NCBI GenBank assembly: GCA_945948535.1
Contig: CAMFBN010000007.1
Location: forward strand, 1 to 64,000
DNA from: an uncultured Clostridia bacterium
Lineage (GTDB): Bacteria > Bacillota > Clostridia > Oscillospirales > Oscillospiraceae
Reading direction: 5' to 3'
Length of the DNA: 64,000 nucleotides
Shown: positions 10,285 to 18,628 of the stretch, piece by piece
How the letters are laid out: each line of letters opens with the position of its first letter
Position numbering within the stretch: position 1 is the stretch's first letter
Made by a program: the position numbers and the translations under genes
Notes under the pieces: model-generated
Seen by the model: the letters and a program-made list of their open reading frames with translations, nothing else
What the model was told of the DNA's origin: nothing
Database searches by the model: none

Positions 10285-11967
10285 TTATTCCTCCTTATTC
10301 CTAGCTTGATAAATTACCCAGTCATCCATCACAGGAACGGTAACATCAAATGGCTCGCCGGTTTCATAGTCCAGCCATGTCGCCCCATCAGAGAACAGAA
10401 AATCCGCGATTTCCCCCCGTCGAACGGCAATGCTTCGCCATTGATTGTCTTTAAGTATTATCAAGCTAATCATGCAGTAATCTTCTTCAGATCCCAAGTA
10501 ATCATCAAGAAAGCCAATCCGGTCCAGCAGGTAGCTCTTTCTCTGCTCGATTACTTCCTCGGCATTTGATCTGCCCCAGCGGATATCGTTCAGAAAAGCT
10601 GCTGTATGAATCTGTTCCCTGTATTGATCCATTCCCGATTCCGCCAATTCCAGAAGCAGTGGCCTGAATTTCTCCCAATACAGCTGCTTTACCGTCTCCC
10701 GGAAGCTATCCTTCAGAGAAAGGTAGTAAAATATGGATTCCTGCCCCCATTCCCAGATGAACCTGCGTTCCGATGCCAGAATGCTGATTGGATAGGTGCT
10801 TAGGCCGGAAAAGATATTGTCCATATCCCAAAGCGGGCCAGCAAAAACCAGCTCACTACTTGCGTCATAATAGAAAAACTTACTCAGAAAGGCAGCGTCA
10901 ATATCTATGAAGCAATCCCAGATCAGGAACTGTTGTGCCCAGGACTCCACATCAATCAGTTCGTCCCAGGATTTTCCTGTCCGGGGATCAATTCCGTCTT
11001 CGGCGAATATAGAATCCTCCACAGACTGCCAGATTTCCCAAATCCAGTCCTCATCCATACCGGCATAGTGGATCCGGAAGAAATCCTCACGCCGGGAGAA
11101 GAAAGCTGAGTAATTTCTACCCATCCAACGGTCTGCCCGTTCCTTGGAAATCAGGAAACTGCCTTTCTTCGAGATATTTACCCGCTGAGTATCCACTTCA
11201 TTGCGTTCAGAGATCAAATACAGTCCGGCATAGTTGCCGTTCAAATACAAATCCACCCACTGGCATTCCGGAGTGTAGGCGCAGCCTGCCCTGGCGGCTA
11301 AATCGTAGCACATTTTGTTGCACATATTGGTAGGATCAATGGCATTTGCCAGCAGAATCCACTTCTTTGCCGCACCCATACCCAAAATGTCTTCCTTTTG
11401 CATCAGTTCCAGACTGTAGGGCTTCTTGTCCTTAGTCCAAGTAATATTGCCGCGACCGTTGATGCTTCGGATCTGGGTATCGCAATCCAATGTTCCATCC
11501 GGCCGATAAAGTCGAAGCATACCGGATTCTGCGTTGCCCTTTTCTGAGTGGATGTAGTCCATGGAACCGGAGGCGGTGTCGATGTACAATGTAGGGACAT
11601 TGTCAGACTGATAAAAACATACGGTTTCCTCGTAGCTTTTCCCCCACTTTTGGTAGGAAAGCGGCAATTCCACAAAAAACGGGAAATTCCCGCATACTGT
11701 TTTCTTATCCACCCGCTCCCCATTAATCCGGACTGGGAACAGGGGGTTTGATACCAGCTTTGCCTGATCCGGGTCGGTGCCGCTGGGCAAAAACACATAG
11801 TAGCATTGGCTGTCCTGCCAGCATTTTATTGTCTCACTGCCGCCCTGTGTGGTCACCACTACAGAAAAAGGAAAGTCATACTGTTGAATTTCCATCAACC
11901 CCAACACGGAAAGCACCAGCAAAAACATCGCCGTCATCCAATAGACTACGGCCAGTCTTTTCTTCAT
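10285..11967 (-). CDS. CotH kinase family protein (copy 1)
   Basis: A CotH-type protein of about 560 residues. CotH is an atypical protein kinase of Bacillus spore coats; homologues beside VTC/DUF4956 genes are of unknown role. One N-terminal membrane anchor (about residues 4-26) places the domain outside the membrane. CotH hallmarks are SINGRGNITW, KKPYSLEL, KKWILLANAIDPT, NGNYAGLYLISERNEVD and the late WDMDN motif, which I take as the metal/catalytic segment. The start is either GTG 11973 or ATG 11967; ATG is preferred for its MKKRL anchor start. It is a paralogue of 12154-13833 (roughly 60% alike by eye) and has its own promoter. Confidence 0.87.
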   Translation of the reverse strand: MKKRLAVVYWMTAMFLLVLSVLGLMEIQQYDFPFSVVVTTQGGSETIKCWQDSQCYYVFLPSGTDPDQAKLVSNPLFPVRINGERVDKKTVCGNFPFFVELPLSYQKWGKSYEETVCFYQSDNVPTLYIDTASGSMDYIHSEKGNAESGMLRLYRPDGTLDCDTQIRSINGRGNITWTKDKKPYSLELMQKEDILGMGAAKKWILLANAIDPTNMCNKMCYDLAARAGCAYTPECQWVDLYLNGNYAGLYLISERNEVDTQRVNISKKGSFLISKERADRWMGRNYSAFFSRREDFFRIHYAGMDEDWIWEIWQSVEDSIFAEDGIDPRTGKSWDELIDVESWAQQFLIWDCFIDIDAAFLSKFFYYDASSELVFAGPLWDMDNIFSGLSTYPISILASERRFIWEWGQESIFYYLSLKDSFRETVKQLYWEKFRPLLLELAESGMDQYREQIHTAAFLNDIRWGRSNAEEVIEQRKSYLLDRIGFLDDYLGSEEDYCMISLIILKDNQWRSIAVRRGEIADFLFSDGATWLDYETGEPFDVTVPVMDDWVIYQARNKEE

Positions 11968-11997
11968 ATACACTCGCCCTTATGCCGTTTTCGGATA

Positions 11998-12026
11998 ATT
12001 GTACCGCAGAACGTGATATTTTTCAA
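11998..12026 (-). promoter_or_regulatory. Promoter of CotH copy 1
   Basis: Minus strand TTGAAA - 17 nt - TACAAT, about 30 nt ahead of the start. It closely resembles the promoter of copy 2 at 13865-13893 (both TTGAAAAAT… with CGG before the -10), so the promoter was duplicated with the gene. Confidence 0.75.
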
Positions 12027-12074
12027 TCCATAAGCGAAGAAACGACAGAACTATTCCCACAGAAAATCCCACCG

Positions 12075-12149
12075 TTACATCAGCTCGTGGTGAAAGGCCG
12101 GCACTGCGGTTTTCACCGCCGGAACGGCAGGAATTAAAATCTGCGGCAT
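12075..12149 (-). pseudogene. 24-codon remnant of a second VTC gene
   Basis: Starting 4 nt after the stop of CotH copy 2, exactly as in the intact operon and with GAGGAGG in the same place, ATG 12149 opens a frame reading MPQILIPAVPAVKTAVPAFH, then HELM and a stop. The intact VTC protein begins MPQILTPPAASVKTAEPGFR, then HELK. The stump ends where the VTC core should begin, and the next bases lead into the promoter of CotH copy 1. This is a deletion scar of a duplicated CotH-VTC unit. The peptide could still be translated. Confidence 0.88.
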
Positions 12150-12153
12150 ACTG

Positions 12154-13833
12154 TCAGGCCTCCTCATTATCAATCTTACGGATTACCCGGTTCTGCGTAA
12201 CAGGGGCGCGAACATCAAAAGGTTCCCCCGTCTCATAGTCCTGCCATACGACCCCTTCCGCCGGCAGAAATTCCGCCGGTTCGCCCCTACGGACAGCGTA
12301 GCTTCTCCACTGCTGCTCCGCCAAAACCTCGAGGACGCAGTAGTCCTCCTCCGCTGCCCAGTATTCGTCCAGGAACGCAATGTGCTCCAAAAGGTAATCC
12401 TTTTGCCGACGCACCGCTTCCTCAGGACTCGACATCCCCCAGCGGATGCAGTTCTGGGCGGCAGCCGATTGAATCCGGGCCAGATACCGATCCATCCCCG
12501 TGTCCGCCAGCTCCAGCAGCAGTGGGCGGTATTCCTCCCGGTACAGCCGCTTCACCGTCTCCCGGAAGCTGTCCTTCTGATACAGCTTGTAAAACATGGA
12601 TTCCTCGTCCCGGTTCCAGATGTACCTGCGCTCCGATGCCAGAATATTCGGCGGAAGCAAACCGCTTTGATTCAAAATATTGTCCATATCCCAAACGGGG
12701 CCACCAAATATCTGGTCCTTCCGGCTGTCATAATAGAAGAACTTACTCAGCGTTGCCGCGTCATATTCCGCGAACACATCCCACAGCAGGAACTGCCGCG
12801 CCCAGGAATCCACATCGATCAGCGCATCCCAGCGTTTTCCCGTAGCTGGATCCAAGCCGTCCTCCGCAAAAATTGCGTCCTCCACACGCTGCCATACCTC
12901 ACTGATCCTGCTGGTCGGTGTACCGGCGTAATGAATCCGCAGGAAATTGCGGCGTCTGGTGAAAAATGCGTCATAATTCCGTCCCCTCCAGCGGGAACCC
13001 ATTTCCATAGACACCAGGAAACTGCCGTCTTTCGCAATATCCACCCGCTGGGGGTCCACCTCGTTGCGCTCGCTGAGCATATACAATCCGGCGTAGTTGC
13101 CGTTGAGGAACAAATCCACCCACTGGCACTCCGGGGTGAAGGCGCAGCCCACGGCTTCCGCGAAGTCATAGGCCATTTTGTTGCTGATATTGGAAGGATC
13201 AAAAAAATTCGCCAGCAAAATCCATTTTTTCGCCGCTCCCATGCCCAGCAAATCAGCTTTCTGCGTCAGCTCCAGACCGTAGGGCTTCTTTTCGGAATCC
13301 GCCCAGGTGCTGTTGCCCCGGCCATTCATGGCGCTGATCTGGGCTGCGCAGTCCAGAGCACCCTCCGGAGTGTACAGGCGGAGAAACCCTGCTTCGGCGT
13401 TCCCTTTTTTCTCGTGAATGTAGTCCATAGACCCGGAGGCGGTGTCGATGTACAGGGTGGGAATCCTTGCCGATTGGGTAAACATGACCGTCTCTTCATA
13501 GGTTTTTCCCCATTTTTTGTAGGTAAGCTTCAGTGGCTCCCATTGGGGGAACCCGCCGCACACCTCGCCGCCACCGATCCGCCGGTCCTCAATATACACA
13601 GGGAACAGCCAATTGATCTTCAAAACCGCCTGATTGGGATCGGCGTAGCCGGGAAGAAACACATAGAAGCAACCGTCTCTGCGCCAGCAGTCGATTGTCT
13701 CGCTGCCGCCGTCCGATGGAATTTCCACCGAGAAAGGAAAATTCTCCCGCTGTATCAGTATCAGTTCTGTCATGCCGAGCAGCAGCAGAAGCATTGCCGT
13801 CATCAGATAGACGGCTGTCCTTTTTCTGCCCAT
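12154..13833 (-). CDS. CotH kinase family protein (copy 2)
   Basis: A 559-residue paralogue of the neighbouring CotH protein with the same plan: a membrane anchor (residues about 5-28), a beta-rich stalk, then the CotH domain with AMNGRGNSTW, KKPYGLEL, KKWILLANFFDPS, NGNYAGLYMLSERNEVD and VWDMDNIL. Key motifs are intact in both copies, so neither looks dead. The VTC partner that followed this copy has been lost (see 12075-12149), leaving two kinases and one polymerase-like protein. It starts at ATG 13833 (MGRKRTAVYL) with AAAGGACGTTAAAAT upstream. Confidence 0.87.
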   Translation of the reverse strand: MGRKRTAVYLMTAMLLLLLGMTELILIQRENFPFSVEIPSDGGSETIDCWRRDGCFYVFLPGYADPNQAVLKINWLFPVYIEDRRIGGGEVCGGFPQWEPLKLTYKKWGKTYEETVMFTQSARIPTLYIDTASGSMDYIHEKKGNAEAGFLRLYTPEGALDCAAQISAMNGRGNSTWADSEKKPYGLELTQKADLLGMGAAKKWILLANFFDPSNISNKMAYDFAEAVGCAFTPECQWVDLFLNGNYAGLYMLSERNEVDPQRVDIAKDGSFLVSMEMGSRWRGRNYDAFFTRRRNFLRIHYAGTPTSRISEVWQRVEDAIFAEDGLDPATGKRWDALIDVDSWARQFLLWDVFAEYDAATLSKFFYYDSRKDQIFGGPVWDMDNILNQSGLLPPNILASERRYIWNRDEESMFYKLYQKDSFRETVKRLYREEYRPLLLELADTGMDRYLARIQSAAAQNCIRWGMSSPEEAVRRQKDYLLEHIAFLDEYWAAEEDYCVLEVLAEQQWRSYAVRRGEPAEFLPAEGVVWQDYETGEPFDVRAPVTQNRVIRKIDNEEA

Positions 13834-13864
13834 ATTTTAACGTCCTTTTTCCATTTTTCCAACT

Positions 13865-13893
13865 ATTATACCGCTGTCAGCGCCATTTTTCAA
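13865..13893 (-). promoter_or_regulatory. Promoter of CotH copy 2
   Basis: Minus strand TTGAAA - 17 nt - TATAAT, 32 nt before the start. It is the duplicate of the promoter at 11998-12026. Confidence 0.8.
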
Positions 13894-13905
13894 GCAATAA
13901 AAAAA

Positions 13906-13939
13906 GCCATTGCGAACCAGCGTGCTGGTTCGCAATGGC
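13906..13939. repeat. REP-like perfect palindrome
   Basis: Two 16-nt arms (GCCATTGCGAACCAGC and its reverse complement) separated by GT, flanked by a run of A. A diverged copy is at 8820-8853. It lies 10 nt beyond the aldose epimerase stop, so it may also act as its terminator (T run on the minus strand). Confidence 0.8.
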
Positions 13940-13948
13940 AGGAGACGA

Positions 13949-14827
13949 TTACCGGACAAAGCTGGTGCTTAAGGTGCAGCTCCATTCCTCGCCGGGGGCC
14001 AGAATGGCGGCGGCGGGCTTTTCTTCCCAGCGGGTGCTGCCATTCTCCGGAGAGGGCAGGCTGTGCCAAGGCTCGATGCACACGAATTTGGGCGTACCGG
14101 GCTTGCTCCAGATCAGAGTGTAGGGGAACTGGGAGATGTCGCAGACCACCGCCCTACCCGTGTCCTTTTCGTACAGCCCCAGGGTCTGGGAGCGCAGGTT
14201 CACCATGCAGTGAGAGTCATTGGCGAAGAGCTTGTCGTCAATGGGAATGGACTGGATGTTGGAGCCGAGATAGTAGAGGTTGCCGTGCATCAGCCCGTGG
14301 GGCAGGTTGTTGACGCACAGGGGAGACTCTGGCTCGGAAAAACGCAGCTCGTAGTCTTCGGCGGTGTGCTGATCGTCGAAGGGAATAGCAAAGCCGGGAT
14401 GGTAGCCGATGCCGAAGGGCATGGCGCACCCGTCCAGATTCTCTACACTCAGGGTGTGGTGCAGGGTGCTGCCCTCCAGCGTGAAGATGGACACCAGCCG
14501 GAACGCGTAGGGGAACATCTGACCGGTTTCCTCGTCTGCGCACAGCTCCAGCACCAGCGTATCCCGGCTCTGATCCACAAAGCTGTGCTCCATCAGTCGG
14601 GCAAAGCCGTGCTGGGGGGACCGACAGGTTTTCCCCTTGGCCTCGATGACGCCGTCCACCACCTTGCCGCAGTGTGGGAACAGAATGGGCGCATGATAGC
14701 CCCAAACCGCCTTGTCCGCCTGCCACATATGCTCCACACCGTCACACTTGCGAATCACGCTTTTGACCTGAGCGCCGGAGGTGGTGATTGTGACCTTCAG
14801 GTACTCGTTTTCCAGTGTGTAGTCCAT
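13949..14827 (-). CDS. Aldose 1-epimerase family (galactose mutarotase-like) protein
   Basis: A 292-residue member of the mutarotase superfamily, which interconverts alpha and beta anomers of sugars or hexose-6-phosphates. Visible motifs are a conserved N-terminal beta strand (LKVTITTSGAQVKSV), PILFPHCGKV, the histidine QHGFARL (about residue 76), the second histidine in GYHPGFAIP (about 161), and a C-terminal SKPGTPKFVCIEPWH. The start was set at ATG 14827 (MDYTLENEYL) because GGGGGGTTCCTT precedes it; the upstream in-frame extension runs through a dispersed repeat. It is monocistronic. The exact sugar cannot be read from the sequence. Confidence 0.85.
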   Translation of the reverse strand: MDYTLENEYLKVTITTSGAQVKSVIRKCDGVEHMWQADKAVWGYHAPILFPHCGKVVDGVIEAKGKTCRSPQHGFARLMEHSFVDQSRDTLVLELCADEETGQMFPYAFRLVSIFTLEGSTLHHTLSVENLDGCAMPFGIGYHPGFAIPFDDQHTAEDYELRFSEPESPLCVNNLPHGLMHGNLYYLGSNIQSIPIDDKLFANDSHCMVNLRSQTLGLYEKDTGRAVVCDISQFPYTLIWSKPGTPKFVCIEPWHSLPSPENGSTRWEEKPAAAILAPGEEWSCTLSTSFVR

Positions 14828-14855
14828 AAGGAACCCCCCGTTTATTTTTTTGTTC

Positions 14856-14934
14856 TGTAGGGCGGGGGCTTGCCCCCGCCAGCCCGGTATGTACTGCGGC
14901 TTCGCCGACGGCGGGGACAAGCCCCCGCCCTACA
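14856..14934. repeat. Dispersed palindrome, GTAGGGCGGGG type
   Basis: Perfect 17-nt arms TGTAGGGCGGGGGCTTG / CAAGCCCCCGCCCTACA around an inner stem-loop with GCCGACGGCGGGG. A shorter relative is at 61131-61162. Confidence 0.8.
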
Positions 14935-14951
14935 GTGCAATTACAATGATT

Positions 14952-15797
14952 TCACGCGATCAGTGCAAAATACGCCAGCACGATGATGCCCAGCACGATG
15001 CGGTACACGCCGAAGGCGGAGAAGGAATGGCTCCGCACATACTGCATCAGGCCCTTGATGACCAGCAAACTCACCACGAAGGACACCACACAGCCCACCG
15101 CCAGCACACCGATTTCCGTGCCGGTGGCGCTGACGCCGGACAGCAAAAATTTCAGCAACTTGATAGCGGAGGCCCCCAGCATGGTGGGAATCGCCATGAA
15201 GAAGGAGAATTCCGCGCCGGCACTGCGCCCTACGCCAATTAAGATAGCGCCCAGAATGGTGGAGCCGGAACGGGAGGTGCCGGGAATCAGGCTCAGGCAC
15301 TGGAAAAGGCCGATGATCAGGGCCGTGCGGTATGTAATGTCATAAACATTGTCTACGGCATTTCTCCCGCCGCTTAAGTATTTGCCCTGTTTCCGGTTCT
15401 CCACCAGAATAAAGGCGATTCCGTAGACGATCAGGGCGATGGACACCACCACCGCGTTGTGCAGGTGGGCGTCCATCCAGTCGTCGAACAGCACGCCCAC
15501 GATGCCAGAGGGAATGATGGCGGCGATGACCTTGAACCAGAGCTGCCAGGTCTGCTTTTTCTCCCCGTCCGACTTACTGGGGGAGAAGGGGTTCAGCTTG
15601 TGGAAGAACAGCACAATGACCGCCAAAATGGCGCCCAGCTGAATCACCACGTCGAACATACTCTTAAATGCATCGGAAACGTTCAGGGTGATGAACTCAT
15701 CCAGCAGAATCAGATGTCCCGTGGAGGAAATGGGCAGCCACTCCGTAACGCCCTCCACAATGCCGAAGAGTATGGCCTTCAATAATTCAATTACCAT
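14952..15797 (-). CDS. uppP: Undecaprenyl-diphosphate phosphatase
   Basis: An integral membrane phosphatase (BacA/UppP family) that recycles the undecaprenyl carrier for peptidoglycan and other wall polymers; overproduction gives bacitracin tolerance in other bacteria. The two signature motifs are present: EGVTEWLPISSTGH (residues about 15-28, catalytic Glu/Ser/His) and PGTSRSGSTI (about 169-178, catalytic Arg). Eight hydrophobic segments fit the fold, and the length (281) is normal. The start ATG 15797 has AAAAGGAGCAACTT upstream. It is a single gene with its own promoter. Confidence 0.95.
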   Translation of the reverse strand: MVIELLKAILFGIVEGVTEWLPISSTGHLILLDEFITLNVSDAFKSMFDVVIQLGAILAVIVLFFHKLNPFSPSKSDGEKKQTWQLWFKVIAAIIPSGIVGVLFDDWMDAHLHNAVVVSIALIVYGIAFILVENRKQGKYLSGGRNAVDNVYDITYRTALIIGLFQCLSLIPGTSRSGSTILGAILIGVGRSAGAEFSFFMAIPTMLGASAIKLLKFLLSGVSATGTEIGVLAVGCVVSFVVSLLVIKGLMQYVRSHSFSAFGVYRIVLGIIVLAYFALIA

Positions 15798-15841
15798 AAG
15801 TTGCTCCTTTTCCCGTAAAAAACTGTCAACGCATTACCTCT

Positions 15842-15870
15842 ATCATACCTTCTCCGCCCGGCAAATGCAA
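15842..15870 (-). promoter_or_regulatory. Predicted promoter of uppP
   Basis: Minus strand TTGCAT - 17 nt - TATGAT, about 45 nt upstream of the uppP start. Confidence 0.6.
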
Positions 15871-15979
15871 CCCCTTTTTCGTGTTCACAAATTGGGGGCG
15901 TATTCTTTACAAATTGTTCACGTTCCTCCGCTGCAATGCGCTATAATAGGGAAAAAGGAAACAAAGGGAGGAAACAGAC

Positions 15980-16666
<687 letters not shown>

Positions 16667-16671
16667 AGCAC

Positions 16672-16699
16672 TTGACATCCGCGCAAGACGTGATACAAT
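16672..16699 (+). promoter_or_regulatory. Strong promoter of a candidate small RNA
   Basis: TTGACA - 16 nt - TACAAT with an extended -10 (TGA before TACAAT), starting 5 nt after the response regulator stop. A perfect TGTAC-T-GTACA palindrome (16700-16710) sits directly after the -10, over the expected transcription start, and could be an operator. Confidence 0.75.
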
Positions 16700-16705
16700 T
16701 GTACT

Positions 16706-16823
16706 GTACAGTTAGTGTAATTGGCATACGAAAAGAGCACTGCCGATAAGCGGTCAGCTCTTATAACGTTAGCTAAGAAATCTTAGAAACCGTCACTTTG
16801 CCGAGTGGCGGTTTCTGCTTTTT
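16706..16823 (+). ncRNA. Candidate ~118-nt structured small RNA
   Basis: This lies between the promoter at 16672 and an intrinsic terminator. The transcript has no start codon with a ribosome site but three consecutive hairpins: AAGAGC…GCTCTT with an inner CCG/CGG (16732-16762), CTAAGA-AA-TCTTAG, and the terminator AGAAACCGTCACT / AGTGGCGGTTTCT (13 bp, one G·U) followed by GCTTTTT. The layout is like that of trans-acting or antisense (type I antitoxin-like) RNAs of Firmicutes. The family is not identified, and no toxin ORF is visible opposite. Confidence 0.6.
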
Positions 16824-16859
16824 ACACAAATCGTAATGGTAATACTACCAATATGCAAT

Positions 16860-16897
16860 GCCCCCAAATGTTGGACAGAAATCCAACATTTGGGGGC
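16860..16897. terminator. Palindrome at the 3' end of 16902-17315
   Basis: Perfect 16-bp arms (GCCCCCAAATGTTGGA / TCCAACATTTGGGGGC) with a 6-nt loop, 4 nt past the stop of the minus-strand gene. It is followed by CGTTTTA on the plus strand only. Confidence 0.55.
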
Positions 16898-16901
16898 CGT
16901 T

Positions 16902-17315
16902 TTATGTCTTTCGAATGAATTTTTCGTGGCAGCGGGGGCAGGTGATGGAGATTTTTCCCTTCCCCCGGGGCACCCGCACCATCTGACGGCACTTGGGGCA
17001 ATCAAAGTAGCGGTTGTGCCGGTCCTTCAGCCGATTGATTACCTGCAAAAACTTCCGGTTTTCCTGATACCGCTTGTAGGTGTTCCGGGACAGAGTGCGG
17101 AAGATGGCCCAGATCATCAGCCCGTAGCTCAGCGCCACCAGCAATAGATTTACCGGCGGATAGCGGAAAATGACGGACAGCAGGCTCACTGCCAGACCCA
17201 CGCTCAGGATTACCATATTCAGTTTGTCCGTGCCATAGCGCCCTGCCATAAACCCCCGCAGAAGCGCGGAAAGCCGCGCGGAGAGCTGCCGCAGCCAGCT
17301 GCCAATGCCATTCAT
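16902..17315 (-). CDS. Small membrane protein with C-terminal zinc ribbon
   Basis: A protein of about 137 residues with an amphipathic N terminus and two adjacent membrane segments (about residues 33-51 and 55-74). A basic linker (RYQENRKFLQVINRLKDRHNR) follows, then a zinc ribbon FDCPKCRQMVRVPRGKGK…ITCPRCHEKF. The C-terminal ribbon faces the cytoplasm if the segments form a hairpin. I recognise this plan from hypothetical proteins of gut Clostridia, but no function is known. ATG 17315 is favoured over GTG 17324 because GGGTGA lies 5-6 nt before it. Confidence 0.7.
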   Translation of the reverse strand: MNGIGSWLRQLSARLSALLRGFMAGRYGTDKLNMVILSVGLAVSLLSVIFRYPPVNLLLVALSYGLMIWAIFRTLSRNTYKRYQENRKFLQVINRLKDRHNRYFDCPKCRQMVRVPRGKGKISITCPRCHEKFIRKT

Positions 17316-17439
17316 AGAAATCACCCGGTTAAGAAATATTCGCGTTTACCACATATTATATTGCAAAACAGACGGAATGCAACATTCGGCGGGGAAAGTT
17401 TACGGATTGTTTAAGATTTATTTAAGAGGAATTATCCCC

Positions 17440-17468
17440 TTGGCGAATGGGGGAAACTATGGTATACT
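17440..17468 (+). promoter_or_regulatory. Predicted promoter of the GH25 gene
   Basis: TTGGCG - 17 nt - TATACT, about 40 nt before the GH25 start. Confidence 0.6.
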
Positions 17469-17507
17469 GTGTCGAAAGGAAGCGAATTATGAAAGGGGGC
17501 AGTGACC

Positions 17508-18500
17508 GTGAATTTATTGAAGCTGCCGGAAAACGAAAAGGAAGATTTTGATTTTAAGGAAGAGGACGATTATCCTGAGGAGGAAGTGGTGCTCGAGGAT
17601 TTGCGCGCCCGCTCCCGAAGGGTTCGCCCGGAGGCCGTTATGGGCATCGTGGCGGCGATCGCGGCGGTGTTGCTGATTGCGGTGCTGGTTCTGAGCCTTC
17701 CTTATATGTCCCGGGACGAAGACCCGGAGACGGCGAAGGAGCAGTACATCCGGCAGACGGAACCGAAGGTGGAAGTGATTCTGGAACCGACCATTTCCGA
17801 GACGGAACCGGAAAACCCCACCATCCCCCCGGACCGGAATCCCTATGGCCGGTATGATTTCCAGTATAACCGCCATAATTATCTGCTGCTTCAGAATGTG
17901 GACAGCAGTCCCGGCGTGGACGTATCCGCCCACCAGGGGGACATCGACTGGGCGGCGGTGAAAGATTCCGGCATTGAGTTCGCCATCATCCGGCTGGGCT
18001 ACCGTGGCTACGGCAGCGGCAAGCTGGTGGAGGACGAGTACGCAAAAAAGAACCTGAAGGAAGCGAAGAAGGCGGGCCTGAAAATCGGCGCCTACTTCTT
18101 CTCTCAGGCGCTGAATATCAAGGAAACCGACGAGGAAATCCAGTTCATGCTGAATATGCTGGCAGATGTGGATTTAGACATGCCGCTGGTGCTGGACTGG
18201 GAAATCCCCGCGGAGGATGCCCGGACGAAAAACATGGACGCCCAGACCCTGACGGACATCCAGCTCCACTTCTGCGGGCAGATGAAAAAAATGGGCTATC
18301 AGCCCATGGTCTACTTCAACTGGCACCAGTCGGAGAATCTGTACTACCTCAGTGAGCTGGAGGACTACCCCTTCTGGCTGGCATTGTATCAGGACCGCAT
18401 GACCTACCCCTGGAAGGTGGAAATGTGGCAGTGGACCAGCAGCGGCAGGGTACCCGGAATTCAGGGAAACGTGGATATCAATGTGTTTATGCCACACTGA
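17508..18500 (+). CDS. Membrane-anchored GH25 lysozyme-type muramidase
   Basis: About 330 residues. It has an acidic cytoplasmic N terminus (EDFDFKEEDDYPEEE), one membrane segment (about residues 45-67), a Pro/Thr/Glu-rich spacer, then a GH25 domain (about 130-330). GH25 enzymes hydrolyse the MurNAc-GlcNAc bond of peptidoglycan. Catalytic-face motifs are GVDVSAHQGDIDW, FAIIRLGYRGYG, KIGAYFFSQA, LVLDWEIP (Asp/Glu pair) and YFNWHQ. The type II anchor puts the enzyme on the outer face of the membrane. AAAGGGGG lies 8 nt before GTG 17508; an upstream in-frame GTG at 17502 is too close to it. Confidence 0.88.
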   Translation: MNLLKLPENEKEDFDFKEEDDYPEEEVVLEDLRARSRRVRPEAVMGIVAAIAAVLLIAVLVLSLPYMSRDEDPETAKEQYIRQTEPKVEVILEPTISETEPENPTIPPDRNPYGRYDFQYNRHNYLLLQNVDSSPGVDVSAHQGDIDWAAVKDSGIEFAIIRLGYRGYGSGKLVEDEYAKKNLKEAKKAGLKIGAYFFSQALNIKETDEEIQFMLNMLADVDLDMPLVLDWEIPAEDARTKNMDAQTLTDIQLHFCGQMKKMGYQPMVYFNWHQSENLYYLSELEDYPFWLALYQDRMTYPWKVEMWQWTSSGRVPGIQGNVDINVFMPH

Positions 18501-18506
18501 TTAAGC

Positions 18507-18626
18507 GTGGAGAGTTGAGAGTGGAGAGCTAAAAGTGGAGAGTGGAGTGAAAATACTTCGCTCTCCACTCTTTGTTTTCCGCGCTTTCCCACTCTTCACT
18601 CTCCACACTTCACACTCCACGCTCCC
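18507..18626. repeat. GTGGAGAGT-type inverted repeat
   Basis: Left arm GCGTGGAGAGTTGAGAGTGG… and right arm …CACTCTCCACACTTCACACT with short direct units inside. Together they form a long imperfect cruciform between two convergent genes. Related copies are at 2093, 57487, 58860 and 63976. Confidence 0.75.
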
Positions 18627-18628
18627 CC

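Noticed and set aside
16700..16900. A type I toxin gene paired with the small RNA
   Set aside because: No short hydrophobic ORF with a ribosome site is present on either strand between the response regulator and the zinc-ribbon gene.
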